Shown: piece by piece, positions 6,676 to 7,334 of the stretch
How the letters are laid out: every line of letters starts with the position of its first letter
Numbering within the stretch: position 1 is the first letter of the stretch
The notes under the pieces: generated by a model
Told to the model about the DNA's origin: nothing
Databases searched by the model: none
What the model saw: the letters and a program-made list of their open reading frames with translations, nothing else
Source: Pseudomonadota bacterium
Lineage (GTDB): Bacteria; Pseudomonadota; Gammaproteobacteria; Burkholderiales; Thiobacillaceae
Reading direction: 5' to 3'
DNA: 7,334 nt
Assembly (NCBI GenBank): GCA_021847385.1
Contig: JAJZTV010000099.1
Location: 1-7,334, forward strand
Program-made: the position numbers and the translations under genes

Positions 6676-7334
6676 TTATTTGGCAACGTGCTTGACGAGA
6701 CGCAGCATGTTGCAGGTGTAGCCGTACTCGTTGTCGTACCATGACACGACCTTGACGAAGGTCGAGTCGAGCGCGATGCCGGCTTCGGCGTCGAAGGTCG
6801 ACGGCGCGCTGTGGCCGACGAAATCGGTCGACACGACCTTCTCCTCGGTGTAGCCGAGCACGCCCTTCAGGGCGCCTTCGGAGGCCGCCTTCATCGCCTT
6901 GCAGATCTCTTCATAAGAAGCGGGCTTCTCGAGCTCGACCGTCAGGTCGACCACTGAGACGTCGGAAGTCGGCACGCGGAAGGCCATGCCGGTCAGCTTC
7001 TTGTTCAGCGAAGGAATAACCTTGCCGACGGCCTTGGCGGCGCCGGTCGAGGACGGGATGATGTTCTCGAGGATGCCGCGGCCGCCGCGCCAGTCCTTCT
7101 TGGACGGGCCATCGACGGTCTTCTGGGTCGCGGTGGCGGCATGCACGGTGGACATCAGGCCGCGCTTGATGCCCCACGTGTCGTGCAGCACCTTGGCGAC
7201 CGGCGCCAGGCAGTTGGTGGTGCAGGAGGCTGCGGAGACGATGGTCTGGCCGGCATAGGTGTCGTGGTTGACGCCATACACGAACATCGGGGTGTCATCC
7301 TTCGACGGGGCGGACTGGACGACCTTCTTGGCGC
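6676..7334 (-). CDS. gap: Glyceraldehyde-3-phosphate dehydrogenase, 5' end outside window
   Basis: Phosphorylating, NAD(P)-dependent oxidation of glyceraldehyde-3-phosphate to 1,3-bisphosphoglycerate in the cytoplasm. About 219 C-terminal residues are visible of roughly 330; the N-terminal Rossmann part lies beyond 7334. The frame stays open to the edge, reading KKVVQSAPSKDDTPMFVYGVNHDTY. SAASCTTNC holds the catalytic Cys; STVHAATATQKTVDGPS holds the active-site His. GGRGILENIIPSSTGAAKAV, FRVPTSDVSVVDLTV and the end VVSWYDNEYGYTCNMLRLVKH are family hallmarks. The order of these blocks and KKDWRGGRG resemble enterobacterial GapA more than the plant-plastid type; that comparison is from memory. 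The cofactor cannot be judged because the N-terminal determinants are missing. It appears to be the upstream gene of the operon visible here; the operon promoter is outside the window. Confidence 0.96.
   Translation of the reverse strand, partial: AKKVVQSAPSKDDTPMFVYGVNHDTYAGQTIVSAASCTTNCLAPVAKVLHDTWGIKRGLMSTVHAATATQKTVDGPSKKDWRGGRGILENIIPSSTGAAKAVGKVIPSLNKKLTGMAFRVPTSDVSVVDLTVELEKPASYEEICKAMKAASEGALKGVLGYTEEKVVSTDFVGHSAPSTFDAEAGIALDSTFVKVVSWYDNEYGYTCNMLRLVKHVAK

Overview
The window looks like a chromosomal piece of a high-GC betaproteobacterium. The basis is the gene set and order gap-pgk-pyk-fba on one strand, together with the type of class II aldolase. That arrangement is what I would expect in Rhodocyclales or Burkholderiales, but the assignment is from memory of gene order, not from a search.

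Right part (about 2728-7334, minus strand): a lower-glycolysis / Calvin-cycle operon read right to left. It holds glyceraldehyde-3-phosphate dehydrogenase (gap, 5' end outside the window), phosphoglycerate kinase (pgk), pyruvate kinase (pyk) and class II fructose-bisphosphate aldolase (fba). It ends in a clear intrinsic terminator at 2728-2767. Two of the three gene junctions carry perfect stem-loops: a 10-bp stem between gap and pgk, and an 8-bp GC-rich stem followed by CCCTTTT between pgk and pyk. These could set different expression levels within one transcript. pyk also carries a run of ten G.

Middle part (about 1086-2700, plus strand): an AT-richer island with three tightly coupled small genes. 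All three encode predicted outer-membrane lipoproteins. The first has a BamE (SmpA/OmlA)-like domain; the second and third are diverged paralogues of each other. A near-consensus sigma-70 promoter (TTGACC, 17 bp, AATAAT) lies just upstream, and a perfect 9-bp inverted repeat covers its -35 and spacer, as expected of an operator. Function is unknown; this is the most system-like unexplained unit here.

Left part (1-1060): a minus-strand EamA/DMT-family transporter, and at the left edge 60 bases with no assignable gene.

The main structural oddity is a 25-bp sequence present three times in the same orientation (61-85, 1061-1085, 2702-2726). The copies lie exactly between gene blocks: A and B bracket the transporter, B and C bracket the lipoprotein island. 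B and C differ at one base. This suggests either a dispersed intergenic repeat family or recombination boundaries around exchangeable gene blocks.
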